32,341 nucleotides of DNA, taken from contig CADECM010000074.1 in assembly GCA_902825845.1 (NCBI GenBank), positions 1-32,341 on the forward strand. Reading direction: 5' to 3'. Source of the DNA: an uncultured beta proteobacterium. GTDB taxonomy: Bacteria > Pseudomonadota > Gammaproteobacteria > Burkholderiales > SG8-41. The notes under the pieces are model-generated. The model saw nothing but the letters and a program-made list of their open reading frames with translations. It was not told the DNA's origin and made no database searches. Positions 1-7,589 of this stretch are shown here, in pieces. The position numbers and the translations under genes were made by a program. Position 1 is the first letter of the stretch; each line of letters begins with the position of its first letter.

Positions 1-768
1 CGCGGTACGCAATTGGCGCTGGCGCCCAACCTCACCGCCGGTCCGTCGATGCTGCGCACCATCGACAACCTGCGCGGCCTGTCGTTCAAATCCGGCGCGC
101 CCGGCGCAGATGCGTTTTTCAACTACGCCAAGGTGCTGCGCGAAGCCTTCACCGAACGGCTCACCACCATGGGCGACATCACCGCAGAGGGCGACGCGAA
201 ATCGCCCTCGTGCACCACGCATTTCAACGTCGTCGATGGTGAAGGCAACATGGTCGCGCACACGCAAACGCTGCTGTCAGTCTACGGCTCGCGCGTGGTG
301 CTGCCGGAAACCGGCATTCTCATGAACAATGGCATTTTCTGGTTCGACCCGCGCCCCGGCACGCCCAATTCGCTGGCCCCCAACAAACGCCCTCTCACCA
401 ATATGTGCCCGGTGATTGCCCACAAAGACGGCAAGGCGAGGTTTGCGCTGGGTGCCTCGGGCGGGCGCAAAATTTTCCCCGCCGTGCTGCAACTCACTTC
501 GTTCATGATCGATCACGGCTTGAGCCTCGAAGACGCGTTTCATCATCCGCGCATCGATGCCAGCGGCGGCGACGCGGTCGGCGTCGATCCGCGCATGCCG
601 CAGGCGATCAAGGATGCGCTGGGCAAAGCGTTCCCGTTGCAGGAAACCGAGTTGGTGGTGTATCCCACCAACTTCGCGTGCCCGAGCAGCGTGTATCAAG
701 ATGCGGCGGGTGAACACTTCGGGATCAGCGATGTGATGTCGCCGTGGTCGGGCGCGGTGGCGCAGTAA
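1..768 (+). CDS. ggt: Gamma-glutamyltransferase, 3' part (5' end outside window)
   Basis: Gamma-glutamyltransferases are usually periplasmic N-terminal nucleophile hydrolases that cleave the gamma-glutamyl bond of glutathione and related compounds and mature by self-cleavage just before a threonine. The frame is open from base 1 to TAA at 766-768, so about 255 C-terminal residues are seen and the large subunit lies upstream. The maturation site is visible as S-C-T-T-H-F-N-V-V-D; the first Thr (codon 214-216) would be the new N-terminus of the small subunit. Downstream are the small-subunit blocks G-I-L-M-N-N and G-A-S-G-G-R, the oxyanion/substrate region, and P-R-I-D-A near the end. Specificity (glutathione hydrolase versus cephalosporin acylase-like) cannot be read from this part. 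Followed by a hairpin repeat and then a same-strand oxidoreductase 134 bp away. Confidence 0.93.
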   Translation, partial: RGTQLALAPNLTAGPSMLRTIDNLRGLSFKSGAPGADAFFNYAKVLREAFTERLTTMGDITAEGDAKSPSCTTHFNVVDGEGNMVAHTQTLLSVYGSRVVLPETGILMNNGIFWFDPRPGTPNSLAPNKRPLTNMCPVIAHKDGKARFALGASGGRKIFPAVLQLTSFMIDHGLSLEDAFHHPRIDASGGDAVGVDPRMPQAIKDALGKAFPLQETELVVYPTNFACPSSVYQDAAGEHFGISDVMSPWSGAVAQ

Positions 769-784
769 ACTTCACAAAACCTTT

Positions 785-866
785 GACGCAGATTTCGCAG
801 ATTGACGCAGATGAAAACCAGGACAACTTGGGGTTCATCTGCGTTTTATCCGCGTAAATCTGAGTC
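785..866. repeat. Imperfect inverted repeat (hairpin-type intergenic repeat)
   Basis: Two arms of about 35 nt, 785-819 and 832-866, are imperfect reverse complements (left arm begins GACGCAGATTTCGCAGATTG, right arm ends AAATCTGAGTC), separated by about 12 nt. The left arm also contains the internal near-repeat CGCAGATT / CGCAGAT. It follows the ggt stop by 16 nt. ACGCAGAT-rich hairpins of this style are common dispersed intergenic repeats in bacteria. The transcript could fold into a long stem that protects or ends the ggt mRNA; that role is inferred. Confidence 0.7.
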
Positions 867-884
867 AAAAATATTCAATAAAAT

Positions 885-901
885 CAAATACTTAAATAAA
901 T
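885..901 (-). repeat. AT-rich recurrent word, copy 1 (CAAATACTTA)
   Basis: CAAATACTTA at 885-894, continuing AATAAAT, lies directly before the start codon at 903 where a ribosome binding site would be expected; no Shine-Dalgarno is visible. On the minus strand it reads TAAGTATTTGATTTTATT, matching the word seen at 4619, 15391, 20348 and 25945. Confidence 0.6.
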
Positions 902-902
902 C

Positions 903-1913
903 ATGCTTAACGCCGCTATCGTAGGCTTGGGCCGCTGGGGCCAAAATCTCGTTAATCACATTCAGGGCAAGAGCGACAAAATTCGCGTTGTGCTGGGCGT
1001 GCTGCGTCATCCCGAAAACGCGCGCGCCTACGCCAGCGAGAAGGGTTTTGCGCTGGTGGATTCGCTCGACAAAGCGTTGGCCGACCCCAAAGTTGAAGCG
1101 ATCATTCTCGCCACGCCTCACACCGCGCACGCCGAGCAAATCATTGCTTGCGCCAAGGCGGGTAAACCGGTGTTCACCGAGAAGCCGTTCACGCTCACCA
1201 CGCCTTCCGCGCAAGCCGCATTGCGCGCGTGCGCCGACGCGAAGGTGACACTCGCCATCGGCTACAACTGGCGTTTTCAGCCCGCGCTGCAGGAAATGAA
1301 GCGCGCCATCGACAGTGGGCGCCTGGGCCGGTTGCTGCACATGGAAGGCAACTTCAACGGCCCCAGCGTGTATCGCGTCACCAAAGATCACTGGCGGCAA
1401 AATCCCGAAGAAGGCCCCGCCGGCGGCATGACCGGGCGTGGCGTGCATGTGGTCGACGCCATGCTCTATCTCGCCGGCAGGATCGACACCGTGCATGCGC
1501 AAAGCTGCCGCCTCGCGCTCGACTACGGCACCGATGACACGACATCGATGCTGTTCAAATTCAAAAGCGGCGCCACCGCCTATCTTGGCACCGTCATTGC
1601 CACCGCCGAAAGCTGGCGGCTACAGGTGTGCGGCACAAAAGGCTGGATGGAAGTCGGCGACGTGCAGCACCTGACCACCTGGACACTGCGTGCGTGTTTT
1701 TTCGACCCGGCGAACCCGTACGTGCATCCGCAACCGCAGTTGATCACGTTCCCCGATACCAGCACCGAGCGCGCGGAGCTGGAAAATTTTGCCGATGCCG
1801 TGCGCGAAAAGCGGCCGCTCGCGATTGCCGGCGGAGATGAGGAGCACAATGTGACGGTGTTGGAGGCAATATTGTCGTCGGCGGCCAAGGGCGCGACCGT
1901 CAATATCACGTAG
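903..1913 (+). CDS. Gfo/Idh/MocA family NAD(P)-dependent oxidoreductase
   Basis: 336-residue protein of the Gfo/Idh/MocA family, which oxidise or reduce sugars, inositols and related polyols with NAD(P). The N-terminal Rossmann fold shows V-G-L-G-R-W-G at residues 7-13. The family Lys is in E-K-P-F (93-96). The C-terminal alpha/beta domain contains G-R-G-V-H-V-V-D, the usual active-site segment ending in the His/Asp pair. Length is normal. ATG at 903 is chosen because it puts the Rossmann strand at the extreme N-terminus; no Shine-Dalgarno is seen, only the AT-rich word at 885-901. The TAG stop (1911-1913) lies inside the repeat at 1910-2007. The substrate is unknown and the neighbours do not indicate it. 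A second member of the family (11143-12147) is clearly diverged, so not a recent duplicate. Confidence 0.85.
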   Translation: MLNAAIVGLGRWGQNLVNHIQGKSDKIRVVLGVLRHPENARAYASEKGFALVDSLDKALADPKVEAIILATPHTAHAEQIIACAKAGKPVFTEKPFTLTTPSAQAALRACADAKVTLAIGYNWRFQPALQEMKRAIDSGRLGRLLHMEGNFNGPSVYRVTKDHWRQNPEEGPAGGMTGRGVHVVDAMLYLAGRIDTVHAQSCRLALDYGTDDTTSMLFKFKSGATAYLGTVIATAESWRLQVCGTKGWMEVGDVQHLTTWTLRACFFDPANPYVHPQPQLITFPDTSTERAELENFADAVREKRPLAIAGGDEEHNVTVLEAILSSAAKGATVNIT

Positions 1914-2007
1914 GGCGGAAGGAGCGAAGCGGATTCCGCCAGGCGCGAAGCAACCGCCTCGTGAACAGTGGGTTACGGCGCGAACCCCGCGCCTCCACCC
2001 GCCCTAC
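1910..2007. repeat. Small repeat element with GTAGGGCGG / CCGCCCTAC ends
   Basis: Starts GTAGGGCGG (1910-1918) and ends CCGCCCTAC (1999-2007), a perfect 9-bp terminal inverted repeat about 98 bp apart. Inside are further GGATTCCGCC / GGGTTACGGC type blocks with GCGAAGC hairpin loops. This matches a common proteobacterial dispersed intergenic repeat type with GTAGGGCGG ends. It sits between convergent genes and overlaps both: TAG of the plus-strand oxidoreductase and TAA of the minus-strand desaturase are both within it. Confidence 0.65.
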
Positions 2008-2950
2008 GAAAAGCGTCTCTAAGCCGCACCAACCCCAACCACTGCTGCCGCCAAAATCCGATGCCGTAATCGCGCCCCTGCAGTTGATCGCGGATGCCGG
2101 TGGGCTCGTACGCGGACTGGAAATTCGCGGTGCGAAACACAATATCCCACAGCGGGAACAGCACCGCGAAGTTGCAGCCGCGATTGACACCCTCGTGGCC
2201 CACGCCGATGGCGTGATGGGCACGGTGAAACTTCGGGCTCACCAGCAGGCGCTCGCCCAGCCGGCCGAAGCTCAATCGCACATTGGCATGCGACAGGCTT
2301 TCGATCATGCGTCCGGCGATGATCAGCAGGAAGAATTGTCCCGACGGCACGCCGATGATCAGCGCCGCCAGCGCCACCGCGGCTGAAGTGATGACGTCAT
2401 CCAGCAAGTGGTTGCGGTCGTCGGCCCAGAAGGTCATTTGCCGCTGGCTGTGGTGCAGGCTGTGCAGTGCCCACCAGCCGTTGAATTTATGCTGCCAGCG
2501 ATGCAGCCAGTATTCGACCAGATCGAGCAACAGCAGGTAAATCACGAACGCACCGACAGAATTGCGCTCGAGCCATGGCATCACGTCCTCAATGTTGGGG
2601 CGCACGATGTCGTGCATGCGCAGCCAGATTTCAAGCTCATTAAACGGGATCACCAATAACAAAAAAATCGCCATTGGCAGCACTCCCAGGCGATGCAGCC
2701 ATGTGTAGAGAACATCGGCACGCACCGCGCGTTTTTCCGCCCACTGCTCCACCGGCCGCCAGCGCTCCAGCGGCTTGAGCAGCGCCACCAGCACGGCAAT
2801 TTCGATAATGCCGACCATGGCGGTACCCAAGCCTTCGTAAACCGGCTCGACATACGCCATCAGACCCAGGTGATACACCAGCGGCTGAATCGCGGTTTCA
2901 AACAACCAGCCCTGCAGTGCGGTGAATTGCTGGCTGAACGACTCGATCAC
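1973..2950 (-). CDS. Sterol desaturase / fatty acid hydroxylase superfamily membrane protein
   Basis: Integral membrane di-iron hydroxylase family that hydroxylates or desaturates lipids at the inner membrane. From GTG at 2950 it is 325 aa, with several hydrophobic helices (for example I-F-L-L-L-V-I-P and I-Y-L-L-L-L-D-L-V). The histidine boxes are complete: HxxxH at 150/154 (E-Y-W-L-H-R-W-Q-H), HxxHH at 163-167 (H-S-L-H-H) and HxxHH at 242-246 (H-R-A-H-H). The frame is open to 2977, but GTG at 2950 overlaps the upstream TGA as GTGA, typical of translational coupling, and is preferred. The last 10-15 codons (R-R-A-G-G-G-A-G-F-A-P) come from the repeat at 1910-2007, so the native C-terminus may have been replaced. 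Third gene of an operon with a propeller protein and a polysaccharide deacetylase. Confidence 0.88.
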   Translation of the reverse strand: MIESFSQQFTALQGWLFETAIQPLVYHLGLMAYVEPVYEGLGTAMVGIIEIAVLVALLKPLERWRPVEQWAEKRAVRADVLYTWLHRLGVLPMAIFLLLVIPFNELEIWLRMHDIVRPNIEDVMPWLERNSVGAFVIYLLLLDLVEYWLHRWQHKFNGWWALHSLHHSQRQMTFWADDRNHLLDDVITSAAVALAALIIGVPSGQFFLLIIAGRMIESLSHANVRLSFGRLGERLLVSPKFHRAHHAIGVGHEGVNRGCNFAVLFPLWDIVFRTANFQSAYEPTGIRDQLQGRDYGIGFWRQQWLGLVRLRDAFRRAGGGAGFAP

Positions 2951-3684
2951 GCGGGACTCTTCAACGTGGCAAAACAAAAACCGCGCGCTTTCAATCCGGT
3001 GAGCAGCGGATCGAACACCGCCGGCGCCCAGCCGTCCTTGCGCGACCGTATGCCCAGATGCATCACCAGAATGTCGCCGTCGCGGATATCGCGCAGCGCG
3101 TTCTTCAGCAACAGTGGGTTGGGGTAGGTTTCCGACGGCAGTTCATCGCCCAGAAAGCCCGCCTTCGCCCACTTCACATGGCTGTAGCCGCAACCTTTGG
3201 CAAACTGCACCGCGAGCGGTGTGGTGATCCCCCCCGGCGCGCGCCACAGGTGCTCGAGTTTTTTGCCGGTCATTTGGGTGAACACATCCCCCACCCGATT
3301 CAGCTCCGCGCACATCGCTTTCTGGTCGAACTCTTCGCGCTGGCCGCTCATGTGCACATACAGTGTGCGGCCGTCCTTGCGGTCACCGCGAAAATAGCCG
3401 TGATGCCAGGTGTGCGTGCCGAAGGTGTGCCCTTCGGCCGCGCGCGCCTTCCAGAAATCCGCCCAACTGGCATCCAGGGAATAATCGCCGCGATAGGTGC
3501 GCTCATTGGCGAGAAAGAACGTTGCCTTCACCGCGTGCTTGTTGAGCGTGCGCGCGATGTGCTCGGCATGATTCATCCAGCCGGTGTCGATGGTGAGATA
3601 GAGCGTGCCCTTGCATTGCTGCGCGTGCGCCGCGGGCAGCCACAGCGCAAGCCACAGGGCAAGGAGTCTACTGGCGCGGCGCAT
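2947..3684 (-). CDS. Secreted polysaccharide deacetylase family protein (NodB fold)
   Basis: 245 aa with a clear Sec signal peptide (M-R-R-A-S-R, hydrophobic core, A-H-A at about 21), so exported. Carbohydrate esterase family 4 enzymes remove N- or O-acetyl groups from peptidoglycan or exopolysaccharide using a metal held by Asp-His-His. Motif 1 here is T-I-D-T-G (residues 31-35): the first Asp is kept (D33) but the second, metal-binding Asp of TFDDG is Thr34. Motif 2 HTxxH is at 91-95, motif 3 R-A-P-G-G at 148-152, and the late motif I-L-V-M-H at 205-209. I recall close relatives in Burkholderiales sharing the T-I-D-T-G variant, so it is probably a subfamily trait rather than decay; metal use or activity may differ. 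The start overlaps the propeller gene by 17 nt. Confidence 0.85.
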   Translation of the reverse strand: MRRASRLLALWLALWLPAAHAQQCKGTLYLTIDTGWMNHAEHIARTLNKHAVKATFFLANERTYRGDYSLDASWADFWKARAAEGHTFGTHTWHHGYFRGDRKDGRTLYVHMSGQREEFDQKAMCAELNRVGDVFTQMTGKKLEHLWRAPGGITTPLAVQFAKGCGYSHVKWAKAGFLGDELPSETYPNPLLLKNALRDIRDGDILVMHLGIRSRKDGWAPAVFDPLLTGLKARGFCFATLKSPA

Positions 3685-4639
3685 GGTGATGAAAATAAAT
3701 GCCGTGCGGCGAACGGCCGACGGGAATCTGCGTTTTGACCTTCCTGGTCTCCATGTCGATCACGGTCACCTTGTTGATCCAGCGCGAGGTCACCCACAGC
3801 TCCTTGCCGTCGGCCGTGATTTCCATGTCGTCGGGACCGCCGGGCACCTTGAACGTTTCCAGCACCGACAAGGTGTGCATGTCGATGATGGAAACGCTGT
3901 TGGCCACGCGGTTGGTCACCAGCAGGCGGCGCTTGTCGCCCATCGGCATGAAGTTATGGGCGCCGGGCGCGGTGACAATCTTCTTGACCATTTGCCCGCT
4001 GCGCCAGTCCATCACCGCGACGTTGTCCTCGCCCAGCAAGCCGACAAAGATATGCTTGTCGTCGGGCGACATCCAGATGCCCGCAGGCGTTTTGCCGATG
4101 GAATAGGTGCCCTTGACGGCCTGCGCAATCATGTCGACCACCATCACCGCGTTGGTGTGCTGCAGCGTGAATATCACATGCCGGTTGTCCGCGCTGAATA
4201 TCAAATGGCTCGGTCCCCTTGGCGCGGGCAGGCGCTTTACCAGTTTGTAGTCCGCCGCGGTGTAAATATCCACGCGGTCGAGCGCGAGGGCGGCCGTCAC
4301 GAACCATTTACTGTCCGGCGAAAACCCGAGTTGATACGGATCGATGATCTTGTCGATGCGCTTCTGCGGTTCGCCGGTCACCGGGTCAAAAAAAATCAGA
4401 TCGTGACTCTGCACACTGGCGACGATCAACGATTTGCGGTCGGGCGTGATCATGAGGTGATGTGGCTCGCGCCCGACGCGCTTGCGGGAAATTTCCTTGT
4501 AGGTCCTGGTGTCGATCAGGCTCACCGTATCGTCGTTAGAGTTCAACACGAACGCCACACCCTGCTGCGCCCACGCCGCACCGCCGAACAAACCTGCCAG
4601 TATCCAGACGAATTTATATAAGTATTTGAGTTTAAACAA
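3668..4639 (-). CDS. Exported YVTN-type beta-propeller protein
   Basis: 323 aa. Begins with a signal peptide (K-Y-L-Y-K-F-V-W-I-L-A-G-L-F-G-G-A-A-W-A, cleavage about 24) and continues as repeats of about 42 residues of the form N-x-V-x-V-I-D-x-x-T-x-K-V-x-x-x-I-P-V-G-x-x-P-x-G-I, with T-P-D-R, S-P-D-S, S-A-D-N, S-P-D-D and T-A-D-G turns marking each blade. That is a seven-bladed propeller of the cytochrome cd1 / YVTN type without visible heme or quinone ligands. The start is TTG at 4637-4639; an in-frame TAA lies six bases upstream and no ATG or GTG gives the full signal peptide. The first ten codons are AT-rich and contain the recurrent word. First gene of the propeller-deacetylase-desaturase operon, 75 bp downstream of dadA. 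Molecular role unknown; a scaffold or binding function is likely. Confidence 0.82.
   Translation of the reverse strand: MFKLKYLYKFVWILAGLFGGAAWAQQGVAFVLNSNDDTVSLIDTRTYKEISRKRVGREPHHLMITPDRKSLIVASVQSHDLIFFDPVTGEPQKRIDKIIDPYQLGFSPDSKWFVTAALALDRVDIYTAADYKLVKRLPAPRGPSHLIFSADNRHVIFTLQHTNAVMVVDMIAQAVKGTYSIGKTPAGIWMSPDDKHIFVGLLGEDNVAVMDWRSGQMVKKIVTAPGAHNFMPMGDKRRLLVTNRVANSVSIIDMHTLSVLETFKVPGGPDDMEITADGKELWVTSRWINKVTVIDMETRKVKTQIPVGRSPHGIYFHHHAPRQ
4619..4636 (+). repeat. AT-rich recurrent word, copy 2 (TAAGTATTTG)
   Basis: TAAGTATTTG at 4619-4628 followed by AGTTTAAA. It forms codons 2-7 of the propeller gene on the minus strand (F-K-L-K-Y-L). Same orientation and same TTTAAA tail as the copy at 15399-15416. 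Confidence 0.6.
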
Positions 4640-4714
4640 TTTTTATGTTCCAAGAATCGCAATGATGTGCAGCTTAACGATACCCGCCGCATTCGGTGCA
4701 CACTTTGCGCAGGA

Positions 4715-5953
4715 TCAAAACCGCGTCACGCGAAACGGCGCCAGATCGACCGCGGGCGGCCGTCCCGCGATCAAATCCGCCAGCGCGCGACCGGTCGGCG
4801 CGCCGCCGCACAGGCCGACATGGCCGTGGCCGAACGCGTAATACACATTCGGCACCTTCGACGCCGGCCCGATCACCGGCAGCGAATCGGGCATCGACGG
4901 CCGGCGGCCCATCCATTTCGTCGCATCGACGCAGCTGATGCCGGGAAAAATCGTTTGCATCTGTTTCTCCAGCACATCGGCGCGGCTGTAGTTCGGCGCA
5001 GCCTCGTTGCCCGCGAACTCACTCTGGCCGGCGATGCGCAAGCCCATTTCCATCGGCGTCACAAACACCTTCTGCTGCGGCAGAAACACCGGCATCGGCA
5101 GCGTCATGCGCGGATCGGAAAAGGTGACGTGATAACCTCGCTCGGCTTCCAGCGGCACCTTGTCACCCAGCTTCATGGTGAATTCATTCGAATGTGAACC
5201 TGCGCATAAGACCAGCGTTTCCAGCGGCATGTTCCCGGCGTCGGTCACCAGTGCGCGCGGGCCGTCGGGCCCGACCTCGATATCGAGCACCTTGCGCTGC
5301 AGGATCCTGCCGCCGTCTTTTTGCAGTTGCGCCGCCAGCGATTTGGTTAACCGCTCCGGATTGGCGACGTAGCCCTGCTCCGGCAGATACAGGCCGGCTT
5401 CGTAATGGCCGTTCAGTTGCGGCACCTTGGTCTTCACGCCCGCGGCATCGAGTTCCTCCATCAACACCCCACGATCGCGCCGCAGCTTCCACGGCAGCGC
5501 GTCGCGCTCGAACGCGGCACGCGACGAATAGGCGACGGTGTACCCGGTCTGGCGTATCAGATCGGTAACCTGGGCGTGCTGCACCAGCGGCGCGTAGGCG
5601 TCAAACGTTTGCTTCAATAGCGGACGCAGCGCATTGGCGATCTGTTCCACCCGCGACAGGCGCGATGCCGCCACCAACTGCAAAAACCACGGCAGCGCCT
5701 TCAGGAAATGTCCGGGACGAATCGCCAGCGGCCCCAGCGGATCGGACAAATAGCCCGGCACCTTGCCCAGCACGCCGGGCAGCGCCTGCGGCACGCACGA
5801 TCCGGGACTCAGGATGCCAGCATTGCCGAACGAACAGTATTCACCCGGCGGACGCATATCCACCACCGTCACCGCGTGGCCGTCTCGCCGCAGATAACTT
5901 GCCGTGGCGATACCGACGATGCCCGCACCGATCAGAGTGATGTTTTTTGCCAC
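4715..5953 (-). CDS. dadA: D-amino acid dehydrogenase, FAD-dependent (DadA type)
   Basis: 412 aa, the usual length for DadA, which oxidises D-amino acids to 2-oxo acids at the cytoplasmic face of the inner membrane and passes electrons to the respiratory chain. The N-terminus has the FAD-binding fingerprint I-G-A-G-I-V-G (8-14) and then C-S-F-G-N-A-G, characteristic of DadA. The C-terminus has W-M-G-R-R-P-S-M-P-D-S-L-P-V-I-G and G-H-G-H-V-G-L-C-G-G, the substrate and FAD-tail block. Start is GTG at 5951-5953 with TAAGG upstream. A perfect TATAAT on the minus strand lies at 5991-5996, leaving a short leader. It could be transcribed with the propeller operon that follows on the same strand. A general DAO-family amino acid dehydrogenase is the alternative. 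Confidence 0.87.
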   Translation of the reverse strand: MAKNITLIGAGIVGIATASYLRRDGHAVTVVDMRPPGEYCSFGNAGILSPGSCVPQALPGVLGKVPGYLSDPLGPLAIRPGHFLKALPWFLQLVAASRLSRVEQIANALRPLLKQTFDAYAPLVQHAQVTDLIRQTGYTVAYSSRAAFERDALPWKLRRDRGVLMEELDAAGVKTKVPQLNGHYEAGLYLPEQGYVANPERLTKSLAAQLQKDGGRILQRKVLDIEVGPDGPRALVTDAGNMPLETLVLCAGSHSNEFTMKLGDKVPLEAERGYHVTFSDPRMTLPMPVFLPQQKVFVTPMEMGLRIAGQSEFAGNEAAPNYSRADVLEKQMQTIFPGISCVDATKWMGRRPSMPDSLPVIGPASKVPNVYYAFGHGHVGLCGGAPTGRALADLIAGRPPAVDLAPFRVTRF

Positions 5954-5990
5954 GCGTCGCCTTACCGTATCTGTTTGTTCTGACAGGGGA

Positions 5991-5996
5991 ATTATA
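5991..5996 (-). promoter_or_regulatory. Probable -10 box of dadA
   Basis: Reads TATAAT on the minus strand, about 38 bp upstream of the GTG start. No good -35 hexamer is seen at 16-18 bp, so the promoter is tentative. Confidence 0.4.
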
Positions 5997-6017
5997 GTCG
6001 ATGCCCGCGCGAGTGGA

Positions 6018-6047
6018 TTGGCGCAGTGGCGGCAACGGTGTTAAAAT
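6018..6047 (+). promoter_or_regulatory. Probable promoter of tRNA-Val
   Basis: TTGGCG (6018-6023) and TAAAAT (6042-6047) are separated by 18 bp and would start transcription about 40 nt before the tRNA. It overlaps the divergent dadA control region. Confidence 0.45.
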
Positions 6048-6093
6048 CGCGCCCGCTGCAATTCCCGAGATTGCGCAGGCGCAAGTCCCTATC

Positions 6094-6168
6094 GGGCGGT
6101 TAACTCAGCGGTAGAGTGCCACCTTCACACGGTGGAAGCCACTGGTTCGATCCCAGTACCGCCCACCA
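6094..6168 (+). tRNA. tRNA-Val (anticodon CAC)
   Basis: 75-nt cloverleaf with encoded CCA. Acceptor stem GGGCGGT pairs with ACCGCCC (6158-6164), followed by discriminator A and CCA (6166-6168). The anticodon stem CCACC / GGTGG encloses loop TTCACAC (6124-6130) with anticodon CAC at 6126-6128, reading GUG. The T arm is ACTGG-TTCGATC-CCAGT. The D arm has the normal AGCGGTAGAG. No second copy of its 3' end was found in the window, so there is no sign of an integrated element using it as an attachment site. Confidence 0.96.
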
Positions 6169-6305
6169 CCACACTCGCATAGCCGGCTGTTTTCGCACAC
6201 TTTCTGTCGTGCTGGACGATGGGCTTGGCAACGCATTGCAGGGCCATCCGGGCAACTGCGCTCAAACCGTGCCGATGCACAGTTTGGTCACTGGCCCTTC
6301 GCCGC

Positions 6306-7586
6306 TTAGGCAAGTCGAAATGCCGGCGCCATGCGTTCTTGCTCGCGAGCCGACAAGCGTAACCGCGTGGCGAGCTTGGGCCATTGCGCCACGACAATGC
6401 GGCAGCGTTTGATAATTGCGCCCGCATCGATCTTCGACACACGAAAATACGGCGCCACCGAACGGGCAAGTTCAAGGTCCAATGCGTTGTCGGCTTCGCT
6501 GATGTTCAGCTTCAGCCCTTGCGCGTCCGGCAGCGGATTCATGTCGTACGCGCCGGACAGACGCCATCCCTCGCCGGGGATCAGGATGTAGCCGTGATTG
6601 CGCAAATGGTCGTCGGCGTTGGAAACCAGAAGATTGAATACGATACGCGACCACAATTCCCGCAGATCCGCCGCAGTCCGGGCGCCATGATCGATCAGCA
6701 CGCGCGCAAGCTCCAGATAGCTTGCGCCGGTGGCTGCGTCGTCGCCGTCGCTACGCCCGGTAAGCGTCATCGCCGACGCAAAATGGAGCCGCCGGCCGGC
6801 CGCCGTACGGTCAAAACGCTGCACCAGAAAAGTGTGATGGGGACTCGCGAACCGGCGCCCCAGGCCGGGCGGCACCTGCAGCCCGCAACTGCCCGCGAGC
6901 GTGTGCACCACCAGTTCCCAGGCGCCAACATCATGTTCGTCATGTGCGCTGGGAAACTTCGCGATCCACAGCCGCCCATCAGGATCGGCCACGCTCGCCT
7001 TGGGGCGTGCGCCGCCGAGTGAACCACCGGGTGCAATCAGCATGCGCAACCATTCACCGCCCTGCTCGGCGGTATTGTCCTCATCGCGCTCCAGCGCGAG
7101 ACTCGCCGCTTCCAATTCCCGCAATTGCACGAATGGCGGAGCAGCCACGTCATGGCGATCGTCAAGAAATTCGCCCCTATCGTCGCCGCGAAATCGTAAC
7201 GCGCCAACGCGGTAAGCGTCATGCACGCCCAGCAGATAGTCGGATTCGAAGAGTCGCTCGCTACTGCCCCTTGTTCCTGCCCGTTGTTCACGCTCCCAGC
7301 GGCGACGCATGAGAAACCGCCCCCAGCGATCCGGACTGGCATCGGCAAAGACGCCAAACGTCGGCGCGCCTTGGGCGGGATGCTGGCGCCCCGCAAACCA
7401 GCCCAGCCGGGGATCCAGATACAGATCGTTCAACGCAGGATGGTCGAGCGCCGTTCGATCGAATGCGAACTCGAACACCTCGCGGCTGCCGCTGCGATGT
7501 GCATGTAGCAGGCCGAGACGCAGCGGACCGGACAATCCGTTCCAATCCGCATAGACCGCAATCGTGCGCGATACGGGAGGTGCCAT
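6306..7586 (-). CDS. hipA: HipA-family serine/threonine kinase toxin
   Basis: 426 aa, typical for HipA. HipA kinases phosphorylate a translation target (GltX in E. coli), causing growth arrest and persistence, and are held by the DNA-binding partner HipB. Seen here: N-subdomain with A-D-A-S-P-D-R-W-G-R (81-90); Gly-rich loop G-G-S-L-G-G-A-R-P-K (187-196) whose Ser189 is in the position of the autophosphorylated Ser; ATP-binding Lys210 in I-A-K-F-P; V-Q-R-F-D-R (255-260); catalytic S-N-A-D-D-H-L-R-N (322-330) with Asp325; and the metal-binding D-M-N at 348-350. All key kinase residues are present, so it should be active. ATG lies 3 nt after the hipB stop, so the pair is coupled with the antitoxin first. 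Its 3' end converges on tRNA-Val, 137 bp away. Confidence 0.92.
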   Translation of the reverse strand: MAPPVSRTIAVYADWNGLSGPLRLGLLHAHRSGSREVFEFAFDRTALDHPALNDLYLDPRLGWFAGRQHPAQGAPTFGVFADASPDRWGRFLMRRRWEREQRAGTRGSSERLFESDYLLGVHDAYRVGALRFRGDDRGEFLDDRHDVAAPPFVQLRELEAASLALERDEDNTAEQGGEWLRMLIAPGGSLGGARPKASVADPDGRLWIAKFPSAHDEHDVGAWELVVHTLAGSCGLQVPPGLGRRFASPHHTFLVQRFDRTAAGRRLHFASAMTLTGRSDGDDAATGASYLELARVLIDHGARTAADLRELWSRIVFNLLVSNADDHLRNHGYILIPGEGWRLSGAYDMNPLPDAQGLKLNISEADNALDLELARSVAPYFRVSKIDAGAIIKRCRIVVAQWPKLATRLRLSAREQERMAPAFRLA

Positions 7587-7589
7587 GGC

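Noticed and set aside
846..1502. Minus-strand 218-codon frame opposite the first oxidoreductase
   Set aside because: Shadow frame of a well-supported gene; its translation has no family features.
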